Assembly (NCBI RefSeq): GCF_001469895.1
Contig: NZ_LOPY01000037.1
Coordinates: 1 to 64,000, forward strand
Origin: Pseudoalteromonas sp. XI10
Lineage (GTDB): Bacteria > Pseudomonadota > Gammaproteobacteria > Enterobacterales > Alteromonadaceae
DNA length: 64,000 nt
Direction: 5' to 3'
A model generated the notes under the pieces. The model did no database searches. It was not told the origin of the DNA and was given only the letters and a program-made list of their open reading frames with translations. The position numbers were made by a program, and so were the translations under genes. Shown piece after piece: positions 8,933 through 17,561 of this stretch; the first letter of the stretch is position 1; every line of letters begins with the position of its first letter.

Positions 8933-10060
8933 ATGAAAATCACCAGCAATTTTGACAGTGGTAATATCAAGGTTATTGAAGCCGTTGATCCACTGAATAT
9001 TCAATTAGAAATCAATAAAGACAATCAGTCTGATTTTTTCCAGTGGTTTCACTTTCGTCTTGAAACAACTGCGTTTCAAAACCATAAATTACACATTAAT
9101 AACCTAGAGAACTCAGCATACCCTGATGGCTGGGAAGGTTATCATGCGGTTGCATCATACGACCGTCAAACTTGGTTCCGTGTACCATCTGAGTACGCAA
9201 ACGGCACACTATCATTTGAAGTAGAGCCTGAGTGTAGCAGCATGTACTTTGCTTACTTTGCGCCATACAGCTATGACCGCCATCTAGATTTACTAGCATG
9301 GGCACAAAGCCAGCATGCTTGTGAATTAGAAACATTAGGCGAAACCCTTGATGGCCGTGACATGAGTGTTTTACGTGTGGGTATTCCTAGCAGTGAGAAG
9401 AAAAAAATCTGGATCACGGCGCGCCAGCACCCAGGCGAAACTATGGCTGAGTGGTATGTTGAAGGTTTACTTCATAAGTTACTTGATGATGAAGACCCAC
9501 ATGCAGCTGCGTTACTATCTAAAGCAGTATTCTACATCGTGCCAAATATGAATCCAGATGGCAGTGTGCGTGGTCACCTACGTACTAACGCTAAAGGCGT
9601 TAACTTGAACCGTGAATGGCAAACACCGAGCATGGAAAATAGCCCTGAAGTTTTCTTAGTGCTTAACAAAATGCGTGAGACGGGCCTTGATATGCACTTA
9701 GATATTCATGGTGACGAAGCAATTCCTTATAACTTTGTTGCGGGTAGTGAAGGTATCCCAGGCTACGATGATCGCTTAAAAGAGTTAGAAGATAGTTTTA
9801 AAGCTGCGCTTTTAACTGTGACGCCTGAGTTCCAAGACGAACATGGTTATCCAAAAGATGAGCCGGGCCAGGCTAACCTAACTGTCGGTTCTTCTGCTGT
9901 CGCGCATGAATTTAATGCATTAGCTTACACGGTAGAGATGCCATTTAAAGATAACGATGATTTACCAGACCCAGATTACGGCTGGTCAGATCGTCGCTCG
10001 TATCAATTTGGTCAAGATACGTTAGCGGCTATCGTTAACGTGGTTGATAAATTAAGATAA
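8933..10060 (+). CDS. M14-type zinc carboxypeptidase, cytosolic carboxypeptidase clade
   Basis: This 375-residue protein has the two-part layout of bacterial cytosolic carboxypeptidases: an N-terminal beta-sandwich domain (about 1-125, with FFQWFHFRLE) and a C-terminal M14 peptidase domain. Predicted zinc ligands are His166 and Glu169 (RQHPGETMAEW) and His259 (LDIHGDE); the catalytic base is probably Glu335 (TVEMPF). No signal peptide is present, so it should act in the cytoplasm. The natural substrate is unknown, since eukaryotic relatives deglutamylate tubulin. It is monocistronic. Confidence 0.88.
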   Translation: MKITSNFDSGNIKVIEAVDPLNIQLEINKDNQSDFFQWFHFRLETTAFQNHKLHINNLENSAYPDGWEGYHAVASYDRQTWFRVPSEYANGTLSFEVEPECSSMYFAYFAPYSYDRHLDLLAWAQSQHACELETLGETLDGRDMSVLRVGIPSSEKKKIWITARQHPGETMAEWYVEGLLHKLLDDEDPHAAALLSKAVFYIVPNMNPDGSVRGHLRTNAKGVNLNREWQTPSMENSPEVFLVLNKMRETGLDMHLDIHGDEAIPYNFVAGSEGIPGYDDRLKELEDSFKAALLTVTPEFQDEHGYPKDEPGQANLTVGSSAVAHEFNALAYTVEMPFKDNDDLPDPDYGWSDRRSYQFGQDTLAAIVNVVDKLR

Positions 10061-10066
10061 CGAACC

Positions 10067-10104
10067 TTACGGGCATCAGCAAAACTGATGCCCGTAATTG
10101 TATC
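10067..10104 (+). terminator. Terminator of the M14 carboxypeptidase gene
   Basis: A perfect 13-bp stem (10067-10079 with 10085-10097) has the loop CAAAA. The following TTGTATCT is a weak U-tract, so termination may be partial. Confidence 0.75.
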
Positions 10105-10169
10105 TGTTGACTGAAAAATGACGGTGTAGAGCAGGATGCATCAAATGTTAACGAGGTAGGTACATTTAG

Positions 10170-10225
10170 CATATTGAAAATTAACTGTTAACAAACTTAG
10201 TGGGTTTAAGTTAATATTCAATATG
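10170..10225. repeat. Long inverted repeat upstream of the AGCS symporter gene
   Basis: Two 17-nt arms (10170-10186 and 10209-10225) are complementary except for one central mismatch, around a 22-nt AT-rich spacer. It lies 120 bp before the symporter gene. It has no T-run. It could be a cruciform, a pair of operator half-sites or a 5'-UTR structure. The conserved core of a glycine riboswitch was looked for and not seen. Confidence 0.7.
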
Positions 10226-10345
10226 TTCAGCTGTGAAGTAACAAAATCTCATTTTTATTTCTCACAGTCATCGTGTCGCGCATTCTCACAAGCTCACGCT
10301 GAGTATCGTAACTAACAATAAAAAATATAATCATAGAGGATATCC

Positions 10346-11848
10346 ATGGAAGCTTTAGTAAGCGCCGTTAATGACATAATTTGGAGTAGTGCACTCATTT
10401 ATTTATGTCTAGGTGCAGGTCTGTTTTATTCCGTTTTAACCCGATTCGCACAAGTTAGACATTTTAAAGAAATGTGTAAATTATTGCTTAGCTCTAATAA
10501 TTCAGATACGGGTATTTCTTCATTCCAAGCACTTGCTGTATCGTTATCAGGCCGTGTAGGTGTCGGTAATATTGCCGGGGTTGCTGCAGCAATCGGCTTT
10601 GGTGGTCCAGGGGCGATTTTTTGGATGTGGATAGTTGCGTTCCTTGGCGCAAGTACTGCGTATGCCGAGTCAACTCTTGGTCAGATTTATAAATCAGAAG
10701 AAGATGGTCAATATCGCGGTGGTCCAGCATTTTACTTCGACCGCTGCTTACAGCAAAAGTGGTTAGCCGTATTATTTGCAGTATCGGCGATTATTGCTTG
10801 TGGTGTGTTCCTTCCGGGCGTTCAAGCGAATGCGGTAGGTAATGCATTCACACAAGTTTTTGGTGAAGGCACATTGGTTAGCACCAGCTTTGGTGAAGTA
10901 GGTAGCTTTAAGCTTGTTGCTCTTGCAATCATCTTAATTGTGCTTGCATTTATCATCTTTGGTGGCATTAAACGTATCGCAAACTTCACACAAATCGTGG
11001 TGCCATTTATGGCACTAGGTTACATCGTGTTAGCTTTAATCGTGGTGTTCTTAAACCTAGATAAAGTGCCAGGTATCTTCTCAATGATCTTATCTGATGC
11101 ATTCACCGCGCAAGCAGGCTTTGGTGCTGCTATTGGTTGGGGTGTTAAACGTGGTATTTACTCAAACGAAGCAGGTCAAGGTACGGGTCCACATGCAGCA
11201 TCAGCTGCTGAAGTTGATCACCCAGCTCAACAAGGTTTAGTGCAAGCATTTTCTGTTTATGTTGATACCATTTTTGTTTGTACAGCAACGGCGTTAATGA
11301 TTCTAATCACTAAACAATACAACATTGTGGGTGAGTTACCTGCAGGTCAATTCATTGTGCAAAACGTTGATGCTGCAACAGAAGTAGGCTCTGCTGCTTT
11401 CACACAAATGGCATTATTTAGCGTATTTGGTGGCTTTGGTGAAGCATTCGTTGGTATTGCTTTATTCTTCTTTGCATTTACCACAATTCTTGCTTATTAC
11501 TATATTGCTGAAACGAACGTTGCTTACTTAAACCGTTATTTTAAAGGCAATATTCCACTGGTTATTGTTAAGCTAGTTATCATGTTTATGGTGGCTTACG
11601 GCATGGTAAACAGCTCTGGTTATATCTGGAATATTGGTGATATTGGCGTAGGCTTAATGGCCTGGATCAACATTGTTGGTATTTTGGCTATTTTCTTTGT
11701 CGCAAAACCTGCTCTTAACTGCTTACGTGATTACGAAGATCAAAAGAAAGCCGGTGGCGAAATCACTTTTGATCCAGTTAAATTAGGCATTAAAAATGCG
11801 ACTTTCTGGGAAAAGCGTCTAGCTGAAAAGGCGAAACAGAAACAATAA
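10346..11848 (+). CDS. Sodium:alanine/glycine symporter (AGCS family)
   Basis: An integral inner-membrane permease of 500 residues with about ten hydrophobic segments. The AGCS signature is clear in SLSGRVGVGNIAGVA (about 67-81) and GAIFWMWIVAFLGAS, and in GIYSNEAGQGTGPHAAS near residue 270. These carriers import alanine, glycine or related small amino acids with Na+ or H+. A good ribosome site (AGAGGATATCC) precedes the ATG. It is monocistronic, with a terminator about 105 bp downstream. Exact substrate is not evident. Confidence 0.93.
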   Translation: MEALVSAVNDIIWSSALIYLCLGAGLFYSVLTRFAQVRHFKEMCKLLLSSNNSDTGISSFQALAVSLSGRVGVGNIAGVAAAIGFGGPGAIFWMWIVAFLGASTAYAESTLGQIYKSEEDGQYRGGPAFYFDRCLQQKWLAVLFAVSAIIACGVFLPGVQANAVGNAFTQVFGEGTLVSTSFGEVGSFKLVALAIILIVLAFIIFGGIKRIANFTQIVVPFMALGYIVLALIVVFLNLDKVPGIFSMILSDAFTAQAGFGAAIGWGVKRGIYSNEAGQGTGPHAASAAEVDHPAQQGLVQAFSVYVDTIFVCTATALMILITKQYNIVGELPAGQFIVQNVDAATEVGSAAFTQMALFSVFGGFGEAFVGIALFFFAFTTILAYYYIAETNVAYLNRYFKGNIPLVIVKLVIMFMVAYGMVNSSGYIWNIGDIGVGLMAWINIVGILAIFFVAKPALNCLRDYEDQKKAGGEITFDPVKLGIKNATFWEKRLAEKAKQKQ

Positions 11849-11952
11849 ATCAGGTTTTTGAGTTTTTGTAGTGAATTTAGTTGTGCAGGTTTTCGAATCT
11901 TCACAAATGAATGAAATTCAAATAAGACATCGACTCATAAAACAAGTACAAT

Positions 11953-11978
11953 AAAGGGCGCCTAAAGGCGCCTTTTTT
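11953..11978 (+). terminator. Intrinsic terminator after the AGCS symporter gene
   Basis: GGCGCC (11957-11962), loop TAAA and GGCGCC (11967-11972), extended by A-T and G-T pairs and followed by TTTTTT. The next gene's ribosome site begins only about 12 bp later. Confidence 0.9.
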
Positions 11979-11999
11979 ATGCGTAGTATGGAGAAAGAT

Positions 12000-12326
12000 A
12001 TGGCGATTATTAGTTGCCCGCAGTGTGCAAAATCAATATCTGACAAACATAAGCAATGCCCGCATTGTGAATGCCAAGTCACCGATCTAAGCAATGAGCA
12101 ATTGCAGCAAATGCAAAAAGAAACGCGCATTCGTAGACAACAAAAGTTTATGAATCAGTCTTTCCTCGCACTGATTTTATTTTTAGGGGGCTTTTTCTGT
12201 TATTACTTTATGCACCCCGAAGCAAAGTCTCTTGAGTGGTATGCCTATACATCGGCAATGGCAGTAGGTTTTGTGTGGTATCTTGTAAGCCGCATCTATT
12301 TAGTTGTTTTAAAAAAGAAAAAGTAA
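12000..12326 (+). CDS. Small zinc-ribbon membrane protein
   Basis: The start is placed at ATG 12000, where a GGAG stands six bases upstream; the frame stays open to 11979. The 108-residue product begins with a rubredoxin-like zinc ribbon (CPQC at about 6-9 and CPHC at about 21-24), then a short charged linker, then two hydrophobic segments (about 46-62 and 71-92) and a Lys-rich tail. It is probably an inner-membrane protein with a cytoplasmic zinc finger. No function is known. It is followed two bases later by the yeaC homologue. Confidence 0.75.
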   Translation: MAIISCPQCAKSISDKHKQCPHCECQVTDLSNEQLQQMQKETRIRRQQKFMNQSFLALILFLGGFFCYYFMHPEAKSLEWYAYTSAMAVGFVWYLVSRIYLVVLKKKK

Positions 12327-12327
12327 C

Positions 12328-12609
12328 ATGAATATTGATCACATCGTTAAAAATATCACCCCAGAAGTATTTGAACGTCTTCAGTATGGTGCCTCAACGG
12401 GTAAGTGGCCTGACGGCACACCTTTGTCTGAAGAACAAAAACAACAAACCGTTCAACTCGTGATGCTTTATCAAGCTAAAGTTTCGCAAAGCAATGAGCA
12501 GTTTACCATTGGCGCAAATGGTGAAATGGTGCAAAAGAGCAAAGCTCAATTGCAAAAAGAATTCGCATCAGAAAATGAAATAGCTAGGTTTAGTGAAAAT
12601 GATCTTTAA
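12328..12609 (+). CDS. YeaC family protein (DUF1315)
   Basis: A 93-residue soluble protein matching the YeaC/DUF1315 family in its N-terminal half, with the conserved stretch FERLQYGASTGKWPDGTPL and a Gln/Lys-rich tail. The family is widespread in gammaproteobacteria and of unknown function. It is tightly packed in an operon with the zinc-ribbon gene before it and the DUF349 gene after it, with which it overlaps by 11 bp. Confidence 0.85.
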   Translation: MNIDHIVKNITPEVFERLQYGASTGKWPDGTPLSEEQKQQTVQLVMLYQAKVSQSNEQFTIGANGEMVQKSKAQLQKEFASENEIARFSENDL

Positions 12610-15280
12610 ACACCTGTTTACTCCAAAGTGGAAGCATCCTAAAAACCAAGTGCGTTTAGCTGCGGTTGAACGTCTTGATACAGAGCGTGACCTTAGCATC
12701 TTAAATAGCATTGCCCTTGAAGACAGCTCTGCTGAGATCCGCAAAAAAGCATTAAACAAAGTGAACGATATTGTTTTATGGTGGCAAGCATACAAGCAAG
12801 ACCAAGCACTTAAAGACGTTGCAGAACAGCATATAAACCAAGCGGTTTTAAATACCGATAGCCAGCTAGATGCAAATATCAAAAATGAGTTTATTGAGCG
12901 TTATGCACCTGTCAAAACTCTTGAGAAACTCGCCTTTGCAGAAAAAGAACTTCAAGTTCGCGTTAAGTTATTAAAGCGTTTAGCAAACCCAAGCCTAATT
13001 GATAAAGCTTTTAAAGAAGGCCGTGAAGAGCTGCAATTGCAACTTGTTGACCTTGTGATTAATCATCAACTTGCTAAATCATTATTAAAGCATGCAAAAG
13101 GTGAGGCACACACACAACTGGTGACTCATCTTGACAATGAACGCTTAGCGATAGAAATGCCTGCCAAAGTAGAAGCTGATACACGTGTGGTTTTAGCAAA
13201 GCTTAATGCGCTTCGTGATAAAAATGACTTTCAGTTAGTGTCGATGCAACATGCTGAGTTATTACAGCAGTGGCAAGCTATCGAACTAAAATGGCTGAGC
13301 GATGAGCAAGTAAGCACGTTAGATAAGAAGTATTCAGCGATTACGCAAAAGCTTGAGTCTCATATTGCAGGTTTAAGTAAAGAGCATGAAGCCGCGCAGC
13401 AAGCGTTAGCTGAACAACAACGTCAGGTATTAGCACTGGCAAGCCTTGAAGCAATTGGCGAAGAAATTGAAAATGCATTGCAATTAGGCTTAGAAACGCC
13501 AGAGCAAATTCAGCAAGATTGGCTCGAGGCAAAAGTTGCAGAGGCAAAAGATGCGTTAGCAGAGTCGGACTTAGCTGATAACAAAACTGTGCGTGATGTA
13601 AAACAACATTTAACAAATTTATTTAACCAAGTTGAGCAGTTACCGCAACTGGTTAGTGCTATTGCTGAGTTTAAAGAGGCATTTGATCAATTAAACTCAG
13701 TTGCGACAACTGAAGACGAAAGCGAGTTTGACGGGCTAAAACAGCAGTTTGAGCAACAGCAAAAATTAGCGCGCAAAAAGCTGGCTAGTATTCCTAGTCG
13801 TTTACAAGGTCGCTTTAAAGCCAATTTAGCTGAAACAGTAAACCGCTGGCAGCAAGCGATGGCACCGCTGACCAATAAGTTTGAGAAAAATCAGCAAACA
13901 GCGAAGCGTAAAGCTCGTGATGTAAAACGCTTAATTGACCAAGGTCGCTTTAATGTTGCCTTTGGTGTGTTTAAAGGTTTTGAAGAGCTATACGCAACAC
14001 TTACAGACTATTATAAGCAGCCATTAAATAGCTTGAAAGCTGATTTAGAAGCGCAATTAGAAGAAGCAAAAGATTGGCAAAAATACGCATCAGCGCCAAA
14101 GCGTGATGCATTACTTGTTGAAGTAAATGAACTTGTTGCAACCGAGTGCACTGACCCTAAACAACGCGCAGAGCAAGTTAAACAGTTACGTCGTCGTTGG
14201 AATGAGTTAGGGCGTTTAGATACTGATGCAGAAAAGCAACAAGGCGAGTTATTCGATCAACAAATTGAATTACTGTTTGCGCCGTGTCGTGAGTATTTTG
14301 CAGAGCAGGAGCAGCAACGTGAACAAGCTAAAGCACAGCGCGTTGAAATAATCTCGCAAATGCAGCAGTTAACAGAGCTTGATACCTCTTCTGATGAGTT
14401 TGATTGGAAGCAGTTTGAAAGCAAGTTCAACCGTACCGCAAAAGCGTGGCGTTCTGCAGGTAACGTCGATCCTAAAACATACCGTGAACTACAAACACAA
14501 TTTAAAGCTGCGCAATCACAAGTTCAAGGTCAACTTGCTGCATTTCATAAAGCAAATGCTGAGCAAAAAGCTGCACTTGTTGAGCAAGCAACACAGTTAT
14601 CGCAAAGCGATGATTTAGCTGCTGCGTGCCAGGAGCTAAAAGCACTTCAACAAACATGGCAGACTATTGGCTTTGCTGGAATGAAAGCTGAAAACACTTT
14701 ATGGCAGCAATTCAGACGAGTTAATGACGACACCTTCGCTAAGCGCAGTGCCGAGTTTGAACAGCAAAAGCAAGTTCAGCAACAAAATGACGAAGTTGCC
14801 GCAGAGCAATTAAGTGAGCTTGAGTCTGCACTTGAGACTGTGGTGCACCTTGCACAGCTTAAAGATTTAACAGTGAAGCTTGCAGAGCTTGAGTACTCAA
14901 AAGCATTATCGGCACGCGTGACTCAGTTAGAGACCGCGATTAGCGCAAAAACAGCGCTGATCAGCAAGCAAGCAGAGCAGTCTAAGTTAACTGCTTTATT
15001 TGCAGCTCTTGAGAGCCACAGTGAACTGCCTTCGCAGTTCCAAGCTTCATTAACAACTAATCTAAACGCTGCGCAGCTGTTAACGCGTATCGAAATTCTA
15101 GCAGGCGTTGAATCGGCTGATAGTCAGTTACGTATGACAGAGCAAGTTGCGATGTTAGATGATAAACACCGTGGCGAGCACGCAGATGTTTATTATTACT
15201 TAAAGCAATTACTTGCAGTCAGTGAGGGTTCAGTTTCAGCTGACACACTAGCAAGGCTTAAAGCAATATTTGCAATTTAA
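12599..15280 (+). CDS. DUF349 coiled-coil protein
   Basis: A very large (893-residue) Gln-, Ala- and Lys-rich helical protein without signal peptide or membrane segments. An N-terminal HEAT-like segment (about 10-45, with KNQVRLAAVERL) is followed by long coiled coils. At least two to three DUF349-type repeats lie in the middle, recognisable by LRRRWNELG and by KQFESKFNRTAKAWRSAG. Some DUF349 proteins have been linked to RNA or ribosome binding, but none of this is visible in the sequence. ATG 12599 is chosen over GTG 12593, because AGGT at 12586-12589 is better spaced for it. The coding end overlaps nothing and a terminator follows. Confidence 0.8.
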   Translation: MIFKHLFTPKWKHPKNQVRLAAVERLDTERDLSILNSIALEDSSAEIRKKALNKVNDIVLWWQAYKQDQALKDVAEQHINQAVLNTDSQLDANIKNEFIERYAPVKTLEKLAFAEKELQVRVKLLKRLANPSLIDKAFKEGREELQLQLVDLVINHQLAKSLLKHAKGEAHTQLVTHLDNERLAIEMPAKVEADTRVVLAKLNALRDKNDFQLVSMQHAELLQQWQAIELKWLSDEQVSTLDKKYSAITQKLESHIAGLSKEHEAAQQALAEQQRQVLALASLEAIGEEIENALQLGLETPEQIQQDWLEAKVAEAKDALAESDLADNKTVRDVKQHLTNLFNQVEQLPQLVSAIAEFKEAFDQLNSVATTEDESEFDGLKQQFEQQQKLARKKLASIPSRLQGRFKANLAETVNRWQQAMAPLTNKFEKNQQTAKRKARDVKRLIDQGRFNVAFGVFKGFEELYATLTDYYKQPLNSLKADLEAQLEEAKDWQKYASAPKRDALLVEVNELVATECTDPKQRAEQVKQLRRRWNELGRLDTDAEKQQGELFDQQIELLFAPCREYFAEQEQQREQAKAQRVEIISQMQQLTELDTSSDEFDWKQFESKFNRTAKAWRSAGNVDPKTYRELQTQFKAAQSQVQGQLAAFHKANAEQKAALVEQATQLSQSDDLAAACQELKALQQTWQTIGFAGMKAENTLWQQFRRVNDDTFAKRSAEFEQQKQVQQQNDEVAAEQLSELESALETVVHLAQLKDLTVKLAELEYSKALSARVTQLETAISAKTALISKQAEQSKLTALFAALESHSELPSQFQASLTTNLNAAQLLTRIEILAGVESADSQLRMTEQVAMLDDKHRGEHADVYYYLKQLLAVSEGSVSADTLARLKAIFAI

Positions 15281-15285
15281 CGAAT

Positions 15286-15312
15286 AAAACCGCTTTTTTA
15301 AGCGGTTTTTTT
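15286..15312 (+). terminator. Intrinsic terminator after the DUF349 gene
   Basis: AAAACCGCTT (15286-15295), loop TTTT and AAGCGGTTTT (15300-15309), followed by more T. Confidence 0.9.
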
Positions 15313-15334
15313 CCGTGTGTTTTTGAGGAATACA

Positions 15335-15892
15335 ATGAGAATTTTATTACTACTTACCTGTTTATTTTTAGGGGCATGTAAAAGTACAGAACAAGGGATG
15401 TCTGTTTACTCGTTTACCAATTCTGAAATTGAAGCAGCCCTTGCTAATCAATTACCAAAACTAAGTGAACAGATTAAGCTGATGGGCTTACCAGTTGATT
15501 TTGCGGTAAACGACCTGAGTGTCAATGTTGGCCCAGATAAGCGTGATGTGGTGGTTTTAGGGGCCGATTCTAGTGCTGTTATCAAAGCGTTTGCGCTTAA
15601 GTATCCAGTACGCTTAAAACTACAAATTGAAGGCAGCCCATTTTATGACAGCGAGAAAAAAGCGGTCTTTTTACGTAATGTAAAACTGGTTGATACAACA
15701 ATCGACACCGCGGGTTTCAAGGGCAGCTTAAACTTATTAGATGATCAAGCAATGCAAGTGATTAACGGCTTTTTAGCGGTTAACCCTGTCTACAAGCTAA
15801 ATATGAATGACCCTAAAGTCGCACTATTGAGTAAATTGCCATTAGATATGAAAGTATCTCAGGGTGAAATTATTTTAGTGCCCACACTGTAA
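15335..15892 (+). CDS. DUF1439 lipoprotein (YceB-like)
   Basis: The start is ATG 15335, with GAGG six bases upstream; a GTG at 15317 in the same frame lies inside the terminator tail. The 185-residue product has a lipobox FLGAC, with lipidated Cys15. The mature part fits the DUF1439/YceB family, whose tubular lipid-binding-like fold (TULIP or SYLF-like) is suggested for relatives. Lys at +2 gives no inner-membrane retention signal. The gene lies between two terminators and is probably monocistronic. Confidence 0.8.
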   Translation: MRILLLLTCLFLGACKSTEQGMSVYSFTNSEIEAALANQLPKLSEQIKLMGLPVDFAVNDLSVNVGPDKRDVVVLGADSSAVIKAFALKYPVRLKLQIEGSPFYDSEKKAVFLRNVKLVDTTIDTAGFKGSLNLLDDQAMQVINGFLAVNPVYKLNMNDPKVALLSKLPLDMKVSQGEIILVPTL

Positions 15893-15908
15893 AGCTATTT
15901 GATATTTT

Positions 15909-15934
15909 AAAGCGGCTTCTAGCCGCTTTTTTTG
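15909..15934 (+). terminator. Intrinsic terminator after the DUF1439 gene
   Basis: AAAGCGGCT (15909-15917), loop TCT and AGCCGCTTT (15921-15929), then a T-run. Confidence 0.9.
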
Positions 15935-15973
15935 TAATTGCTTGTTAAGTATGTTCAACCTTGCCATAATTGC

Positions 15974-15989
15974 TCGTGATATTTCGCGA
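15974..15989. promoter_or_regulatory. Operator-like 16-mer upstream of the sigma-54 activator gene (site C)
   Basis: TCGTGATATTTCGCGA is a near-palindrome that differs at one base from site A downstream of the gene. It ends six bases before the coding start, so a bound protein would block transcription or initiation. This suggests negative autoregulation by the encoded activator. Confidence 0.6.
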
Positions 15990-15994
15990 ATTGA

Positions 15995-17410
15995 GTGATG
16001 ACTATGATCAAGGAATTTTTAAACGACCCCACATTACTGCTAAATGCCGTAGGTGAAGGTATTTATGGCTTCGATTTATCGGGTAATGCAGTTTTTGTAA
16101 ACCCTGCTGCGGAGCGCATGACGGGCTGGAAAGCAGACGAACTCCTTGGTAAAAAAATACACCAATATCATCACCATACTCGTAAAGATGGCTCACCATA
16201 CCCGGCGGATGAATGCCAAATATATTGCACTATGTTCGATGGCAAACACCGTCATGTAAACGATGAAGTATTCTGGCGTAAAGATGGAAGCTATTTTGCT
16301 GTTGAGTATACTTCAACGCCAGTTTATAAAAATGGTGCCTTGATTGGGGCAGTCGCGATTTTTCGCGATGTATCCAAACAACAGCAAACAGAAGTGGCGT
16401 TGCGTGATGCCTTAGCACAAGTTCAGCACTTATCTGAGCAGCTACAAGCTGAAAATGCTTACCTGATTTCAGAGTTAAATGAAGATTGGCAAGACTCTGG
16501 TTTAGTTGGGCAAAGTCATTCATTTCAAAGTATGCTCGAGCAAATTACCTTGGTAAGCCAAACCAATAGTACGGTTTTGATTTTAGGTGAAAACGGCACG
16601 GGTAAAGAGCTAGTGGCTCGAAACCTTCATCGTTTGAGCAACCGTGCTGAGCAACCTTTCATAAAAGTAAACTGCGCGGCGTTTTCCGCTAACTTAATTG
16701 AGTCTGAGTTATTTGGTCATGAGAAAGGGGCGTTTACCGGCGCTAATGAACGCAGAAAAGGGCGTTTTGAACTGGCTGATAAAGGCACTTTATTTTTAGA
16801 TGAAGTGGCAGAGCTGCCATTAGAGGCGCAAAGTAAATTACTGCGGGTACTACAAGAGCAAGAGTTTGAGCGTGTCGGTGGTAGTCAAACTTTAAAAGTC
16901 GATATCCGAGTGTTGGCTGCAACAAATCGTAACTTGTGGCAAATGGTTGATCAGGGCAGTTTTCGAATGGACTTGTATTATCGCCTAAATGTCTTTCCTA
17001 TTCGTGTGCCTGCGCTTCGTGAACGCAAGGAAGATATTCCACTACTCGCAGCAAATATTATTACGCAGCTGAACAAGCGCTTAGGTAAACAGTTAAAAGG
17101 GCTTAGCAAAGCAACACTCACGAAGTTAGCTAATTACGATTGGCCTGGTAATATTCGTGAGCTACAAAATATTCTAGAACGTGAAGCTATTCTGTCTAAG
17201 CAAGCTGTATTACAGCTGTCTGCACCTTTGAGTAACGAGCAATCAAATGAGCAGGTGGTTTCTCTTGATGCTGTACAAAAGCAGCATATTTGTGAGGTGT
17301 TAAAACGCTGTAACGGGCAAATATCAGGTGAAAATGGTGCTGCAACCTTGCTGGGCCTGCCAGAAAGTACCCTTAGATCAAAGATGAAAAAGCTAGCGAT
17401 AAAGCGCTAA
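15995..17410 (+). CDS. PAS-domain sigma-54-dependent activator
   Basis: A bacterial enhancer-binding protein of 471 residues. A PAS sensor domain (about 10-125), without a receiver domain, is followed by a short coiled-coil linker, the AAA+ sigma-54 interaction domain (about 168-395) with Walker A GENGTGKE, the GAFTGA loop that touches sigma-54, and Walker [12 protein letters not shown] Fis-type helix-turn-helix lies at the C-terminus ([24 protein letters not shown]). The PAS ligand cannot be told from the sequence; redox or gas sensing would fit the ccoG neighbour. GTG 15995, ATG 15998 and ATG 16004 are all possible starts. Confidence 0.92.
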   Translation: MMTMIKEFLNDPTLLLNAVGEGIYGFDLSGNAVFVNPAAERMTGWKADELLGKKIHQYHHHTRKDGSPYPADECQIYCTMFDGKHRHVNDEVFWRKDGSYFAVEYTSTPVYKNGALIGAVAIFRDVSKQQQTEVALRDALAQVQHLSEQLQAENAYLISELNEDWQDSGLVGQSHSFQSMLEQITLVSQTNSTVLILGENGTGKELVARNLHRLSNRAEQPFIKVNCAAFSANLIESELFGHEKGAFTGANERRKGRFELADKGTLFLDEVAELPLEAQSKLLRVLQEQEFERVGGSQTLKVDIRVLAATNRNLWQMVDQGSFRMDLYYRLNVFPIRVPALRERKEDIPLLAANIITQLNKRLGKQLKGLSKATLTKLANYDWPGNIRELQNILEREAILSKQAVLQLSAPLSNEQSNEQVVSLDAVQKQHICEVLKRCNGQISGENGAATLLGLPESTLRSKMKKLAIKR

Positions 17411-17446
17411 TTCGTGATATATCGCGAGTGTTCGCGATATATCGTG
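17411..17446. promoter_or_regulatory. Two operator-like 16-mers (sites A and B) forming an enhancer
   Basis: Site A, TCGTGATATATCGCGA (17412-17427), and site B, TCGCGATATATCGTGC (17432-17447), are tandem near-palindromes starting 20 bp apart, i.e. about two helical turns. They lie about 65 to 95 bp upstream of the -24 element of the sigma-54 promoter, a normal place for an activator-binding enhancer. The same motif precedes the activator gene. Confidence 0.7.
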
Positions 17447-17508
17447 CTTTTGAACGTTTAAATATAAATTTAATCATTTAATATCAATGACTTATTTAAA
17501 ATTTATGT

Positions 17509-17523
17509 TGGCCTGATTGTTGC
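17509..17523 (+). promoter_or_regulatory. Sigma-54 (-24/-12) promoter of the ccoG-like gene
   Basis: TGGC (17509-17512) and TTGC (17520-17523) are separated by exactly seven bases, the canonical spacing, and the element reads TTGGC-CT-GATTG-TTGCT against the consensus YTGGCACG-N4-TTGCW. Transcription would start near 17535, about 27 nt before the ATG. Confidence 0.75.
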
Positions 17524-17561
17524 TCTATCAGGTTATTACCGACACATAAGTAAGTAGCAAA

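Noticed and set aside
10098..10345. Glycine riboswitch before the AGCS symporter
   Set aside because: Such switches occur before this gene family, but the sequence is AT-rich and lacks the conserved GGAGAGA-type core; only an inverted repeat is seen.
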